A DNA stretch of 64,000 nt, from contig NZ_KB898472.1 of assembly GCF_000377645.1 (NCBI RefSeq), positions 124,001-188,000 of the forward strand, given 5' to 3'. A program made the position numbers and the translations under genes. The DNA is from Thiomonas sp. FB-6 (lineage in GTDB: Bacteria > Pseudomonadota > Gammaproteobacteria > Burkholderiales > Burkholderiaceae_C). Every line of letters begins with the position of its first letter. Position 1 is the stretch's first letter. The notes beneath the pieces were generated by a model. That model made no database searches. It was not told where the DNA came from and saw only the letters and a program-made list of their open reading frames with translations. Below, piece after piece: positions 10,130 through 20,088 of the stretch.

Positions 10130-10229
10130 GGGCTCGTATTATCGGGCGGGTCGCAGGACGCGGCGAGCCGAGATGGCTCGGGCGCGTTTTCCGCCGCTTT
10201 TTCCCACCCCTTCAAACGTCAGGTCTTCC

Positions 10230-11576
10230 GTGGGTCATTTCGCATACTCCAAATCCGATTTCCAGGAACTCGCGGCGCTGGCCCTGCGCGAAGCGCGCGA
10301 GGCAGGCGCCAGCGACGCAGCGGTCGAGGTCTCCGAAGGCCAGGGGCTGAGCGTCAACGTGCGCATCGGGCGTGTCGAGCAGGTCGAGCACAACACCGAC
10401 AAGGGCCTGGACATCACCGTCTACGCCGGCCAGCGCCGCGGCCACGCGAGCACCTCGGACTTTTCCCCCCAGGCCATCCGCAGCACCGTGCGCGCCGCCT
10501 TCGACATCGCGCGTTACACGGCCGAGGACGACTGCGCCGGGCTGCCCGAGGATGCGCTGCTGGCCGGGCGCACGCGCGACCCGGGTCTGTACCACCCCTG
10601 GGACCCCAGCGTCGAGCAGGCCGTGGAACTGGCGCGCCGCGCCGAAGATGCCGCCTTCGCCACCGACCGGCGCATCCGCAACAGCGAGGGCGCTTCGGTC
10701 TCGGCGCAGCACATGCATTTCCTGCTGGCCACCAGCCGCGGCTTCAGCAACGGCTACGCCAGCAGCCGGCACAGCCTGTCCTGCGTGCCCATTGCCGGGC
10801 GCGGCGACGACATGCAGCGCGACTACTGGTGGAGCAGCCATCGCGACGCCGCGCGGCTGTCCGACCCCGAGGCGCTCGGGCGCTACTCCGCCGAGCGGGC
10901 GCTGTCGCGCCTGCGCGCTCGCAAGATTCCCACCGGCCAGTACCCGGTGCTGTTCGAGGCGCCGCTGGCCGCCGGCCTGATCGGCTCGTTGGTGCACGCG
11001 ACCAGCGGCGGCACGCTGTACCGCAAGGCCTCGTTCCTGGTCGAGCAGCTCGGCAAGCCGGTGCTGGCCCCGCACCTGGATCTGCTGGAGGACCCGGGCG
11101 TGGCCGACGGCATGGGCAGCGCGCCCTTCGACGACGAGGGCGTGCGCACGCGCAAGCGCCGCGTCGTGCGCGGCGGCGTGCTCGAGGGCTATTTCCTGTC
11201 CACCTACTCCGGACGCAAGCTGGGCCTGCCCACCACCGGCAACGCCGGCGGCTCGCACAACCTCAGCCTGAGCAGCCGGCTCACGCGGCCCGGTGACGAC
11301 CTCGAGGCGATGCTGCGCAAGCTCGACCGCGGGCTGTTCGTCATCGAGCTCATCGGCCACGGCATCAACTACGTCACGGGCGACTACTCGCGCGGGGCGA
11401 TGGGCTTCTGGGTGGAAGGCGGGCGCATCCAGCACCCGGTGCACGAGATCACGGTGGCGGGCAACCTGCGCGACATGCTGCTGGGCATCCGCGCGGTGGG
11501 CGCCGACGTGCAGGTCAGCGGCAGCCGCAGCACCGGCTCCATCCTGCTGGAGTCGATGACGGTTGCCGGCAGCTGA
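10230..11576 (+). CDS. pmbA: Metalloprotease subunit PmbA/TldE
   Basis: 448 residues from a GTG at 10230, matching the roughly 450-residue E. coli protein. Conserved stretches: GITVYAGQRRGHAST-like region (DITVYAGQRRG), AFDIARYTAEDDCAGLP, TGNAGGSHN and ELIGHGINYVTGDYSRGAMGFWVE. TldD/TldE heterodimers process modified peptides and help CcdA turnover; TldE is the inactive partner lacking the HExxxH motif, and none is seen here. An ATG at 10173 would add 19 residues without family similarity, so GTG is preferred. No tldD in the window. Confidence 0.92.
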   Translation: MGHFAYSKSDFQELAALALREAREAGASDAAVEVSEGQGLSVNVRIGRVEQVEHNTDKGLDITVYAGQRRGHASTSDFSPQAIRSTVRAAFDIARYTAEDDCAGLPEDALLAGRTRDPGLYHPWDPSVEQAVELARRAEDAAFATDRRIRNSEGASVSAQHMHFLLATSRGFSNGYASSRHSLSCVPIAGRGDDMQRDYWWSSHRDAARLSDPEALGRYSAERALSRLRARKIPTGQYPVLFEAPLAAGLIGSLVHATSGGTLYRKASFLVEQLGKPVLAPHLDLLEDPGVADGMGSAPFDDEGVRTRKRRVVRGGVLEGYFLSTYSGRKLGLPTTGNAGGSHNLSLSSRLTRPGDDLEAMLRKLDRGLFVIELIGHGINYVTGDYSRGAMGFWVEGGRIQHPVHEITVAGNLRDMLLGIRAVGADVQVSGSRSTGSILLESMTVAGS

Positions 11577-11603
11577 GCCGGCCGGGGGGCCGCGCCCGGC
11601 GCC

Positions 11604-12116
11604 TCAGGCGCCGGCGCGGCGCTCGTAGAGCACGAAATCGAAGGCGGGAATGCCGTCCTGCGCGGCGTGATGCTCGCGGCTGATCTGCTCGAACTGCTCG
11701 CGCGGCCACGGCGGGAACCAGGCGTTTGCCTGCGCCTCGGCGTCGATCTCCGTCAGCCACAGGCGCCGCGCCAGAGGCAGCGCCTGCTCGTAGATCTGCG
11801 CGCCGCCGATCACGAACACCTCGGGAGCCTCCACGCACAGGCGCAGCGCCTCCTGCAGCGAGGCCACGGCTTCCGCCCCCTGCGCGCTCCAGGCCTCCTG
11901 GCGCGTGACCACCAGGTTGCGGCGCCCGGGAAGCGGGCGGCCGATGGAGTCCCAGGTCTTGCGCCCCATGACGATGGGATGGCCGTGGGTGACCTTCTTG
12001 AAATGCGCCAGGTCGGCCGGGATGCGCCAGATCAGCGCGTTGTCGCGCCCGATGGCCCGGTTGCGCGCGAGGGCCGCGATCAGGCTGACGCGTGTGGCTG
12101 GAGTGGAAGTGGACAT
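11604..12116 (-). CDS. folA: Dihydrofolate reductase
   Basis: 170 residues. DHFR signature RAIGRDNALIWRIPADLAHF includes the catalytic Asp in IPADLAHFKK; NADPH-binding GHPIVMGRKTWDSIGRPLPG and VFVIGGAQIYEQALP are present. It reduces dihydrofolate produced by the adjacent thymidylate synthase. It lies 17 nt downstream of thyA on the same strand, the common thyA-folA operon. Confidence 0.95.
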   Translation of the reverse strand: MSTSTPATRVSLIAALARNRAIGRDNALIWRIPADLAHFKKVTHGHPIVMGRKTWDSIGRPLPGRRNLVVTRQEAWSAQGAEAVASLQEALRLCVEAPEVFVIGGAQIYEQALPLARRLWLTEIDAEAQANAWFPPWPREQFEQISREHHAAQDGIPAFDFVLYERRAGA

Positions 12117-12133
12117 GGCGGCCTCGCGGGGAT

Positions 12134-12952
12134 TCAGACGGCCACCGGCGCCTTGATGGCCGGATGGTGCTGGTAGTCGACGAGTTCGAAATCGTCGAGC
12201 CGGTAGTCGAACAGGCTTTCCGGGCGGCGGCGCAGGCGCAGGCGCGGCGGCGCGAAGGGTGGGCGCGACAACTGCAGGCGCACCTGTTCGAAATGGTTGT
12301 GGTAGATGTGGCAGTCGCCGCCGGTCCAGATGAACTCGCCCACGTCGAAGCCGCACTGCTCGGCCACCATGTGGGTGAGCAGCGCGTAGCTGGCGATGTT
12401 GAAGGGCACGCCCAGGAACAGGTCGGCGCTGCGCTGGTAGAGCTGGCAGCTCAGCCGAGGGGCCTCGCCCTGCCTGGCCGGGGCGACGTAGAACTGGAAC
12501 ATCACGTGGCAGGGCGGCAGCGCCATGCGCGCGATCTCGCCCACGTTCCAGGCGCTGACCAGGTGGCGGCGCGAATCCGGCTGGCTGCGCAGCCCCTGGA
12601 TCAGCTGCGTGATCTGGTCCACGTGGCGGCCGTCGGCGGCCGGCCAGGAACGCCACTGCACGCCGTACACCGGCCCCAGTTCGCCCTGCGCGTCGGCCCA
12701 TTCGTCCCAGATGCTCACGCCGTGCTCGTGCAGGAAGGCGATGTTGCTGTCGCCGCGCAGGAACCAGAGCAGTTCCACGGCGATGCTCTTGAAATGCACC
12801 CGCTTGGTGGTCACCAGCGGAAAGCCTTCGCGCAGGTCGAAGCGCAACTGGGCCCCGAAATGGCTGCGGGTGCCCGTGCCGGTGCGGTCGGACTTGTCGG
12901 CGCCATCGCGCAGCACCGTGCGCAACAGGTCCTCGTAGGGAGTGCGAAGCAT
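12134..12952 (-). CDS. thyA: Thymidylate synthase
   Basis: 272 residues. Catalytic cysteine is in [14 protein letters not shown], phosphate-binding arginines in [14 protein letters not shown], and the C-terminal dUMP region in [29 protein letters not shown]. It methylates dUMP to dTMP with methylene-tetrahydrofolate. ATG at 12952 gives the standard [15 protein letters not shown]-terminus. Divergent from the alpha/beta hydrolase gene; promoter space is about 106 bp. Confidence 0.96.
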   Translation of the reverse strand: MLRTPYEDLLRTVLRDGADKSDRTGTGTRSHFGAQLRFDLREGFPLVTTKRVHFKSIAVELLWFLRGDSNIAFLHEHGVSIWDEWADAQGELGPVYGVQWRSWPAADGRHVDQITQLIQGLRSQPDSRRHLVSAWNVGEIARMALPPCHVMFQFYVAPARQGEAPRLSCQLYQRSADLFLGVPFNIASYALLTHMVAEQCGFDVGEFIWTGGDCHIYHNHFEQVRLQLSRPPFAPPRLRLRRRPESLFDYRLDDFELVDYQHHPAIKAPVAV

Positions 12953-13058
12953 GAACGCGGATCTCGTGGGGGCTCGCGCAGGCTCGTGCATGCCCCCGCG
13001 CGGGCCTAAACTGCAACGCTCGCATCGTACCTGCAGCCGCCACGCCGGCGCCCAAGCC

Positions 13059-13958
13059 ATGGCCGATCCACGCCAACCCCGCCTCGAATCCGTTTCCTGC
13101 CTGCACCCCGGCGGCCTGCACCGCATGGCCTACTGGGAATGGGGCGAGCCGGACCATCCCGACGTGGTGGTGTGCGTGCACGGGCTTTCGCGCCAGGGGC
13201 GCGACTTCGACAGCCTGGCCGCCGCGCTGAGCCCTCGGCTGCGCGTGGTGTGCCCCGACGTGGCGGGGCGCGGGCGCTCGCAGTGGCTTTCGCCCGAGTT
13301 GTATCAGGTGCCGCAGTACGCGGCCGACATGGTCACGCTGCTGGCGCGCCTGCGGGCGCGCCGCCTGGGCTGGGTGGGCACGTCCATGGGCGGGCTCATC
13401 GGCATCGCGGTCGGCGGGCTGCAGGACAGTCCGCTGCAGGCCCTGGTGCTCAACGACATCGGGCCGGCCATCGCCGAACCGGGGCTGCGGCGCATCGCCG
13501 GCGGCCTGGCCCAGCGCATGCGCTTCGCCAGCCTGGACGAGGCGGCCGACTACCTCTGGTCCGTCTCGGAGGGATTCGGGCCGCACAGCCGCGCGGACTG
13601 GCTGGATCTGTGCCGCCCCATGCTGGTGCAGCAGCCCGACGGCAGCCTGCAGTTGCACTACGACCCGGGCATCCTGCGCTCCTTCGCCCAGCTCGCGGGG
13701 CCGGACGCCGCGGCGGCGCTGGCCGCCGGGGAACAGGCCATGTGGGCGCTGTACGACGCGGTGCGCGCACCCACGCTGGTGCTGCGCGGCGAGCGCTCGG
13801 ACATCCTCAGCGCCGGCACGCTGCAGGCCATGCAGGCGCGCGGGCCGCGCGCCCAGGCGCTGGAGATCGCCGGCGTCGGCCATGCCCCCACGCTGATCAG
13901 CCCGGAGCAGATCCAGCCCGTGCAGGAATTCCTGCTCGCCCGGCTGGCCGGCGCCTGA
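13059..13958 (+). CDS. Alpha/beta hydrolase, substrate unknown
   Basis: 299 residues. Oxyanion-hole HG motif in [16 protein letters not shown], nucleophile elbow [12 protein letters not shown] (Ser), acid in [15 protein letters not shown] and catalytic His in [15 protein letters not shown] complete a triad. N-terminal [16 protein letters not shown] is typical of a betaproteobacterial family often found upstream of relA. Esterase-like activity is likely; the natural substrate cannot be read from sequence. Start ATG at 13059 gives the family N-terminus. Confidence 0.85.
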   Translation: MADPRQPRLESVSCLHPGGLHRMAYWEWGEPDHPDVVVCVHGLSRQGRDFDSLAAALSPRLRVVCPDVAGRGRSQWLSPELYQVPQYAADMVTLLARLRARRLGWVGTSMGGLIGIAVGGLQDSPLQALVLNDIGPAIAEPGLRRIAGGLAQRMRFASLDEAADYLWSVSEGFGPHSRADWLDLCRPMLVQQPDGSLQLHYDPGILRSFAQLAGPDAAAALAAGEQAMWALYDAVRAPTLVLRGERSDILSAGTLQAMQARGPRAQALEIAGVGHAPTLISPEQIQPVQEFLLARLAGA

Positions 13959-13998
13959 ATCCCCTGCGCGGCCGCCACCGGAGCCCTTGCTGCCCGCG

Positions 13999-16248
13999 AT
14001 GAACCAGCCCCATCCATCCCCCTCGGCGCGGGGCGTGCCGCCCCCGCCGGATGCCCAGGCCGACGCCGGATCCGACGCCCGAGCCGCAACCGGTGCGTTG
14101 CCGCAACGCGCACGCGGCTTCAGCGCGCCCCTGCTGGCCGAGGTGCTTCTCGACAGCGGCGAGCCGGCCCTGCTGCACGCCGACGCGGTGCAGGCCATCC
14201 TGGCCGCCATCGGTGCCGACGAGGCCACGCGCGCCGCCGCATGGCTGAGCCTGGCCGCCGGCCAGTTGTCCAAGCCCGAGGAGCAACTGGCCAAGGTGTT
14301 CGGGCGCGACAGCGCGCGCCTGGCCATGGAAAGCCGCAAGCTCATGGGCGTGTTCACGCTGGCGCGCCAGGCCGGCGCCGGCGGCACGGCCGACAGCTCC
14401 ACGCGCCACCGCGAAATGCTGCGCAGGCTGCTGCTGGCCATGTCCGAGGACCTGCGCGTAATTCCGCTGCGCCTGGCCTCCAGGCTGCAGTCCCTGCGGT
14501 TTTTCACCGCCGCGGGCAAGGGCGCGCCCGAGGACTTCGTGCAGACCTCGCTGCAGATCTGGGCGCCGCTGGCCAACCGGCTCGGCCTGTGGCAGGTGAA
14601 GTGGGAGATCGAGGACCTGGCCTTCCGGCTGGAGCGCCCCGAGGAGTACGCGCGCATCGCCGAGTGGATGCGCCGACGCGGCGCGGAGCACGAGGCGCTG
14701 ATCGCGCAGGCCAGCTCGCGCGTGCGCGAGGCGCTGGCCGCCCAGGGCATCGAGGCCTCGATCAGCGGGCGGCGCAAGCATGCCTACAGCATCTGGCGCA
14801 AGATGCAGGGCAAGTCGCTGGAGCTCGATCAGGTGATGGACCTGCTGGCGCTGCGCATCGTCGTGGGCAGCGTCGACCAGTGCTACGCCGCGCTGGGCCT
14901 GGTGCACGAGCTGTGGAGCCCGCTGGAGGCCGAGTACGACGATTACATCGCCCGCCCCAAGGCCAACGGCTACCAGTCGCTGCACACCGTGGTGCGGGGC
15001 CCGCGCGAGCTTCCGCTGGAAATCCAGATCCGCACCCAGGCCATGCACGAGCACGCGGAGCAGGGCGTGGCCGCGCACTGGGCCTACAAGGAAGCGGGCG
15101 TGCAGGGCTACAAGGGCGTGGCCGCCGCGTCCAGCTTCGACGCCAAGGTGGCGCTGGCGCGCCAGCTGCTGGCCTGGCGCGGCGAACTGGCCGGCGAGGT
15201 GGGGGGGGAGGCGAGGGGTGAGGCGCAGGGCAGGGGCGTCGCCGCGGCGGCTCCCGCGGCCGGCAACCCCTTCGACGACCGTGTCTACGTGCTCACGCCG
15301 CAGGCGCGCATTCTCGAGCTGGAAAGCGGCAGCACCGCGGTGGACTTCGCCTACGCCGTGCACACCGACCTGGGACACCGCTGCCGTGGCGCGCGCGTGG
15401 ACGGCGCGCTGCTGCCGCTGAACACGCCGCTGCGCAGCGGGCAGACCGTGGAAATCGTCGCCGCCAAGCAGGGCGGACCTTCGCGCGACTGGTTGAACCC
15501 CGAGCTGGGCTTCCTGCGCTCGGCACGCGCGCGCGCCAAAGTGCGCGCCTGGTTCAACGCCCAGGCCCTGGAACAGACCATCGCCAACGGCCGCGCGCTG
15601 GTGGAAAAGCTGCTGCAGCGCGAGGGGCGCACCGGCATGAGCCTGCAGGAGCTGGCCGGCGGCCTGGGCCTGCGCGGGCCGGAGCAGCTGTTCGAGCGCG
15701 TGGGCAGCGAGAACCTGCCGCTGCGCCAGGTGGAGACCTTCCTGCGCGGCGCGGACGCTGCGCAAGCCGGCGGCGAGGAGATGGAACTGCGCAGCGCGAA
15801 GGCCCAGCCCGGCGGCGTGCTGGTGGTGGGGGTGGACGCGCTGCTGACCCAGCTGGCGGGTTGCTGCAAGCCGGCGCCGCCGGATGCCATCTGCGGCTTC
15901 GTCACGCGCGGACGCGGCGTGTCCGTGCACCGGGCCGACTGCAGCAACGCGCGGCACCTGAGCCAGCGCCATCCGGAGCGCGTGATCCCGGTGACCTGGG
16001 GCGCGCGCGACGCCGGGGTCTACGCGGTGGACCTGATGGTCGAGGCCGCCGACCGCCACGGCCTGCTGCGCGACATCTCGGAGGTGTTCTCCAAGCAGAA
16101 GCTCAACGTCATCGGGGTGCGCACGCAAAGCCGCGGCGACACCGCCCACATGATGTTCACGGTCGAGCTGCCGGGCCTGGAGGCGCTGTCCCCGGCGCTG
16201 GGGCAGTTGCGCGAGGTGCAGGGCGTGCGCCTGGCGCGCAGGCGCTGA
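13999..16248 (+). CDS. relA: GTP pyrophosphokinase RelA (ppGpp synthetase, RSH family)
   Basis: 749 residues. The N-terminal HD-hydrolase region has lost the His-Asp signature. The synthetase domain carries GRRKHAYSIWRKMQGKSL and EYDDYIARPKANGYQSLHTV; the acidic ExDD motif is the RelA type, unlike the RxKD of SpoT. Then come TGS (DRVYVLTPQARILELESGST), a conserved CCKPAPPD zinc-finger region and a C-terminal ACT domain (AADRHGLLRDISEVFSKQ). It makes ppGpp in response to uncharged tRNA on ribosomes. A G8 tract at 15201-15208 lies in the linker before TGS. ATG at 13999 chosen over TTG at 13987. Confidence 0.93.
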   Translation: MNQPHPSPSARGVPPPPDAQADAGSDARAATGALPQRARGFSAPLLAEVLLDSGEPALLHADAVQAILAAIGADEATRAAAWLSLAAGQLSKPEEQLAKVFGRDSARLAMESRKLMGVFTLARQAGAGGTADSSTRHREMLRRLLLAMSEDLRVIPLRLASRLQSLRFFTAAGKGAPEDFVQTSLQIWAPLANRLGLWQVKWEIEDLAFRLERPEEYARIAEWMRRRGAEHEALIAQASSRVREALAAQGIEASISGRRKHAYSIWRKMQGKSLELDQVMDLLALRIVVGSVDQCYAALGLVHELWSPLEAEYDDYIARPKANGYQSLHTVVRGPRELPLEIQIRTQAMHEHAEQGVAAHWAYKEAGVQGYKGVAAASSFDAKVALARQLLAWRGELAGEVGGEARGEAQGRGVAAAAPAAGNPFDDRVYVLTPQARILELESGSTAVDFAYAVHTDLGHRCRGARVDGALLPLNTPLRSGQTVEIVAAKQGGPSRDWLNPELGFLRSARARAKVRAWFNAQALEQTIANGRALVEKLLQREGRTGMSLQELAGGLGLRGPEQLFERVGSENLPLRQVETFLRGADAAQAGGEEMELRSAKAQPGGVLVVGVDALLTQLAGCCKPAPPDAICGFVTRGRGVSVHRADCSNARHLSQRHPERVIPVTWGARDAGVYAVDLMVEAADRHGLLRDISEVFSKQKLNVIGVRTQSRGDTAHMMFTVELPGLEALSPALGQLREVQGVRLARRR

Positions 16249-16343
16249 GCGCCGAGGCTTTTGCGTGGGTCTTTCGCGCAGGCCTTGCACGACCCCGACA
16301 CTTGCCTTGGCAGCCCCATGTCGTGCTACCATTGACGGTTTCC

Positions 16344-16420
<77 letters not shown>

Positions 16421-16582
16421 GGATTTCCCGCCGGCATGAATGCCGGCGACAACGCCGGCCACGCGTCCATGAAAGCCCTGCCACGTTTGCCGCTGCCCGC
16501 GCGAACTCGTCGCGAGCCCTGAACTCCCGACCAGGCTGTGCGGATCGTCGCGCGCGGACACCCCGACGCGTAGCAAGGACAG

Positions 16583-16607
16583 AAGTGCGGCTTGTCCGCA
16601 CTTTTTT
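16583..16607 (+). terminator. Rho-independent terminator or attenuator upstream of thrS
   Basis: AAGTGCGG, loop CTTGT, CCGCACTT, then T run (16583-16607), ending 35 nt before the thrS start. It could end the tRNA-Val transcript or act as an attenuator for the thrS operon. No leader peptide rich in Thr codons was seen. Confidence 0.85.
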
Positions 16608-16641
16608 GTTGCCCGGCCCCCGGGCCCTGTTCCAGCGCACC

Positions 16642-18564
16642 ATGCCCAACATCACGCTTCCCGACGGATCGCGACGCAGTTACGAACAGCCGCTGAGCCT
16701 GGCCGAGGTGGCCGCCAGCATCGGCCCCGGCCTGGCCAAGGCGGCGCTGGCCGCCAAGGTGGACGGCCGCCTGGTCGACCTCAGCCACCGGCTGGAGGAC
16801 GGGCAGGACGTGCGCGTGAGCATCGTCACCGCCAAGGATCCCGAGGGGCTGGAGGTGCTGCGCCACTCCACCGCGCACCTGCTGGCCTACGCGGTCAAGG
16901 AACTGTTCCCCGAGGCCCAGGTCACCATCGGGCCGGTGATCGAGGACGGCTTCTACTACGACTTCGCCTACAAGCGCCCGTTCACGCCCGAGGACCTGGC
17001 GGCCATCGAACAGCGCATGGCGCAGATCGCCGCGCGCGACGAGCCCGTGCAGCGGCGCGTGCTGCCGCGCGACGAGGCCGTAGCCTTCTTCGAGGCGCAG
17101 GGCGAGCGCTACAAGGCCGAGATCATCCGCGACATTCCCGCCGGCGAGGACGTGTCGCTGTACACGGAAGGCTCCTTCACCGACCTGTGCCGCGGCCCCC
17201 ACGTGCCGTCCACGGGGCGCCTGCAGGTGTTCAAGCTGATGAAGGTGGCCGGCGCCTACTGGCGTGGCGACCACCGCAACGAGCAGCTGCAGCGCATCTA
17301 CGGCACCGCCTGGACGCGCAAGGAGGACCAGGCCGCCTACCTGCACCGCCTGGAAGAGGCCGAGAAGCGCGACCACCGGCGCCTGGGGCGCGAGCTCGAC
17401 CTGTTCCACTTCCAGGACGAGGCTCCGGGCCTGGCCTTCTGGCACCCCAAGGGCTGGCAGATCTGGCAGGCCGTGGAACAGTACATGCGCCGCGTATACC
17501 GTGACAGCGGCTACCAGGAGGTGCGCGGGCCCCAGGTGCTCGACGTGAGCCTGTGGAAGCGCTCGGGCCACTGGGACAACTACGCGGAGAACATGTTCTT
17601 CACCGAGTCGGAAAAGCGCCAGTACGCGCTCAAGCCGATGAACTGCCCGGGGCACGTGCAGATTTTCAACGCCGGGCTGCGCAGCTACCGCGACCTGCCG
17701 CTGCGCTACGGTGAATTCGGCGGCTGCCACCGCAACGAGCCCTCCGGCGCGCTGCACGGGCTGCTTCGGGTGCGCGGCTTCACGCAGGACGACGGGCACA
17801 TCTTCTGCACCGAGCAGCAGATCGAGCCCGAGGTGGCGGCCTTCCACGGCCAGGCCATGAAGACCTACGCGGACTTCGGCTTTTCCGACATCGCGCTGAA
17901 GATCGCGCTGCGCCCCGAGAAGCGCATCGGCAGCGACGAGGTCTGGGACAAGGCCGAGCAGGCCCTGCGCGACGCGCTGCGCGGCAGCGGCGTGGACAGC
18001 TGGACCGAGCTGCCGGGCGAGGGCGCCTTCTACGGCCCGAAGATCGAGTACCACATGAAGGACTCCATCGGCCGCGCCTGGCAGGTGGGCACCATGCAGG
18101 TGGACTTCATGATGCCCGAGCGCCTGGACGCCAGCTACGTGGACGAGCAGTCGACCCGGCGCCGCCCCGTCATGCTGCATCGTGCCATCGTCGGCTCGAT
18201 GGAACGCTTCATCGGCGTGCTCATCGAACACCATGCCGGCGCCATGCCGCTTTGGCTCGCGCCGGTGCAGGCGGTGGTGATGAGCATCACCGACGATTCA
18301 GCCGCTTACGCGGCGCAAGTGGCGCAAAGACTGCAAAAACAAGGCCTTAGAGTCGAGTCTGATTTGCGCAGCGATAAGATCGGTTATAAAATCCGGGAAC
18401 ATTCGTTGCAAAAGATTCCTTACCTACTCGTGGTCGGGGACAAGGAACGTTCCAGTGAGTCGGTTGCGGTGCGCGCGCGCGGCAACCAGGATCTGGGGGT
18501 TCTGAGCCTGTCCGCGTTCGAGCAGCGCCTTCGTGCGGAGCTCGCCGCGGTGCAGGGAGGCTGA
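16642..18564 (+). CDS. thrS: Threonyl-tRNA synthetase
   Basis: 640 residues. Order: TGS domain (residues 1-61, [19 protein letters not shown]), editing domain with [16 protein letters not shown] and the [13 protein letters not shown] motif, class II catalytic core with zinc-ligand cysteine in [13 protein letters not shown], motif 2 [20 protein letters not shown], motif 3 [20 protein letters not shown], and anticodon-binding domain to [18 protein letters not shown] at 16642. It is the first gene of the thrS-infC-rpmI-rplT run; infC follows after 63 nt. Confidence 0.97.
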   Translation: MPNITLPDGSRRSYEQPLSLAEVAASIGPGLAKAALAAKVDGRLVDLSHRLEDGQDVRVSIVTAKDPEGLEVLRHSTAHLLAYAVKELFPEAQVTIGPVIEDGFYYDFAYKRPFTPEDLAAIEQRMAQIAARDEPVQRRVLPRDEAVAFFEAQGERYKAEIIRDIPAGEDVSLYTEGSFTDLCRGPHVPSTGRLQVFKLMKVAGAYWRGDHRNEQLQRIYGTAWTRKEDQAAYLHRLEEAEKRDHRRLGRELDLFHFQDEAPGLAFWHPKGWQIWQAVEQYMRRVYRDSGYQEVRGPQVLDVSLWKRSGHWDNYAENMFFTESEKRQYALKPMNCPGHVQIFNAGLRSYRDLPLRYGEFGGCHRNEPSGALHGLLRVRGFTQDDGHIFCTEQQIEPEVAAFHGQAMKTYADFGFSDIALKIALRPEKRIGSDEVWDKAEQALRDALRGSGVDSWTELPGEGAFYGPKIEYHMKDSIGRAWQVGTMQVDFMMPERLDASYVDEQSTRRRPVMLHRAIVGSMERFIGVLIEHHAGAMPLWLAPVQAVVMSITDDSAAYAAQVAQRLQKQGLRVESDLRSDKIGYKIREHSLQKIPYLLVVGDKERSSESVAVRARGNQDLGVLSLSAFEQRLRAELAAVQGG

Positions 18565-18627
18565 GGCGGCCGGATCCGGCCGCGGGCCTGCCGTCCCATG
18601 TCCATGAATTCATTGAAAGGCTGAACC

Positions 18628-19173
18628 ATCGCTACGCTACAGAGCCGCAACGCCCCGGAGAAAAGGGCCCATCGCCTGAACCGTGAGATCAACGTGCCCG
18701 AGGTCCGCCTGAGCGGCGAGGAAAACGAGGCGCTGGGGATCGTGTCCATCGGCGAGGCCTTGCGCCTGGCCGAGGAACGCGGGGTCGACCTGGTTGAAAT
18801 TTCCGCCACTGCCATACCGCCGGTATGCCGGCTGATGGACTACGGCAAGTTCAAGTACCAGGAACAGAAGCGCTCCCACGAGGCGAAGCTCAAGCAGAAG
18901 CAGATCCAGATCAAGGAGGTCAAGTTCCGGCCTGCCACCGACGAGGGCGACTACCAGATCAAGTTGCGCAATCTCAAGCGCTTCCTGGACGACGGTGACA
19001 AGGCCAAGATCTCGCTGCGCTTCCGAGGCCGCGAGATCACCCACCAGGAAATCGGCATGCGCCTGCTCGAGCGGGTGCGCGACGACCTCGAGGCGCATGC
19101 CCTGGTCGAGCAGATGCCGCGCCTGGAGGGACGGCAGATGATCATGGTGCTGGCACCGCGCAAGAAGAAGTAG
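18628..19173 (+). CDS. infC: Translation initiation factor IF-3 with a non-canonical ATC start codon
   Basis: 181 residues from an ATC at 18628 preceded by GAAAGG (18615-18620). No ATG, GTG or TTG gives the conserved N-terminus [20 protein letters not shown]; the first GTG (18694) would delete about 22 conserved residues. Rare AUU/AUC initiation is the known basis of IF3 autoregulation, because IF3 discriminates against non-canonical starts. N-domain contains [13 protein letters not shown], then the basic linker and C-domain with KVKFRP-like [16 protein letters not shown]. It precedes rpmI and rplT as usual. Confidence 0.93.
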   Translation: MATLQSRNAPEKRAHRLNREINVPEVRLSGEENEALGIVSIGEALRLAEERGVDLVEISATAIPPVCRLMDYGKFKYQEQKRSHEAKLKQKQIQIKEVKFRPATDEGDYQIKLRNLKRFLDDGDKAKISLRFRGREITHQEIGMRLLERVRDDLEAHALVEQMPRLEGRQMIMVLAPRKKK

Positions 19174-19367
19174 CACGGTGCGGCACCGCCGCGGCGGGTA
19201 TGCCCCGCCGGCCGCGGCGAACCCATCCGCAGCCATGGCGCAAGCCGTGGCGCGGGCCCCGGCGGCGGCCCGGTTCATCCGGGCCGTTGTCGATTCCAAG
19301 TGCGCACAGGCTCAAGTTCCGCACCGCGCGGGCGCCTGTGATCATGTTCAAACCAACGGAGCGATTC

Positions 19368-19565
19368 ATGCCCAAGATGAAAACCAAGAAAAGCGCCGCC
19401 AAGCGCTTTCGCGTTCGGCCGGGTGGCACGGTCAAGCGCGGCCAGGCCTTCAAGCGTCACATCCTGACCAAGAAGACGACCAAGAACAAGCGTCATCTGC
19501 GAGGCAGTGCCGAAGTGCACGCCACGAACATGGGCCATATCGCCCAGATGATGCCCTTCGCCTGA
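19368..19565 (+). CDS. rpmI: 50S ribosomal protein bL35
   Basis: 65 residues. [16 protein letters not shown] and [18 protein letters not shown] are the bL35 signature. ATG at 19368; CGGAGC lies just upstream. The 194-bp gap after infC is open and carries no recognisable gene; in E. coli the corresponding region contributes to L20-mediated control of rpmI/rplT. Confidence 0.96.
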   Translation: MPKMKTKKSAAKRFRVRPGGTVKRGQAFKRHILTKKTTKNKRHLRGSAEVHATNMGHIAQMMPFA

Positions 19566-19612
19566 GCCTGCGCTCTCGCGACGTTGTCCCTATTCGGTAA
19601 AGGAGTGTTCAG

Positions 19613-19969
19613 ATGCCTCGCGTCAAACGTGGTGTAACGGCCCCCGCCCGCCACAAGAAGGTGCTCGACCAGGCCAAGGGTTTCCGCGGCCGCCGCAAGA
19701 ACGTATTCCGCATCGCCAAGCAGGCGGTGATGAAGGCCGGCCAGTACGCCTACCGCGACCGCCGTGCCAAGAAGCGCGAGTTCCGCGCGCTGTGGATCAC
19801 GCGTATCAATGCCGCCGTGCGCGAGCTCGGCATGAACTACAGCGTGTTCATGAACGGCATGAAGAAGGCCTCGATCGACATCGACCGCAAGGTTCTGGCC
19901 GACATGGCGGTGCATGACAGCGCCGCCTTCGGCAAGATCGTCGAGGCCGTGCGGGCGAAGCTGGCCTGA
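19613..19969 (+). CDS. rplT: 50S ribosomal protein bL20
   Basis: 118 residues. [18 protein letters not shown] and [20 protein letters not shown] are diagnostic, and the C-terminal region matches the bL20 fold that binds 23S rRNA and, in some bacteria, represses its own operon. AAAGGAGTG lies immediately upstream of the ATG at 19613. Confidence 0.97.
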   Translation: MPRVKRGVTAPARHKKVLDQAKGFRGRRKNVFRIAKQAVMKAGQYAYRDRRAKKREFRALWITRINAAVRELGMNYSVFMNGMKKASIDIDRKVLADMAVHDSAAFGKIVEAVRAKLA

Positions 19970-20018
19970 TCCGGGCCCCAGGGGGCACGCCGGCGGCGTG
20001 CTCCCCGCCATGAGCCGC

Positions 20019-20046
20019 AGGCCTGGGATGTTCCCGGGCCTTTTTT
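20019..20046 (+). terminator. Rho-independent terminator between rplT and pheS
   Basis: AGGCCTGGGA pairs with TCCCGGGCCT around a TGT loop (20019-20041, one G-T pair), then Ts to 20046. It separates the ribosomal-protein mRNA from pheST; read-through control of pheST is possible, but no Phe-rich leader peptide was found. Confidence 0.88.
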
Positions 20047-20088
20047 CACGCCGGCGCCGCGTCGCGACGCCGGCCTGAAGGTTTCGCG

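Noticed and set aside
11604-14777. A 1057-codon leftward frame covering folA to relA
   Set aside because: Only its last 170 codons are the real folA; the rest is an open frame without stops over thyA, the hydrolase and relA.
16421-16641. T-box riboswitch ahead of thrS
   Set aside because: No T-box motif or specifier loop; such elements are rare outside Gram-positives.
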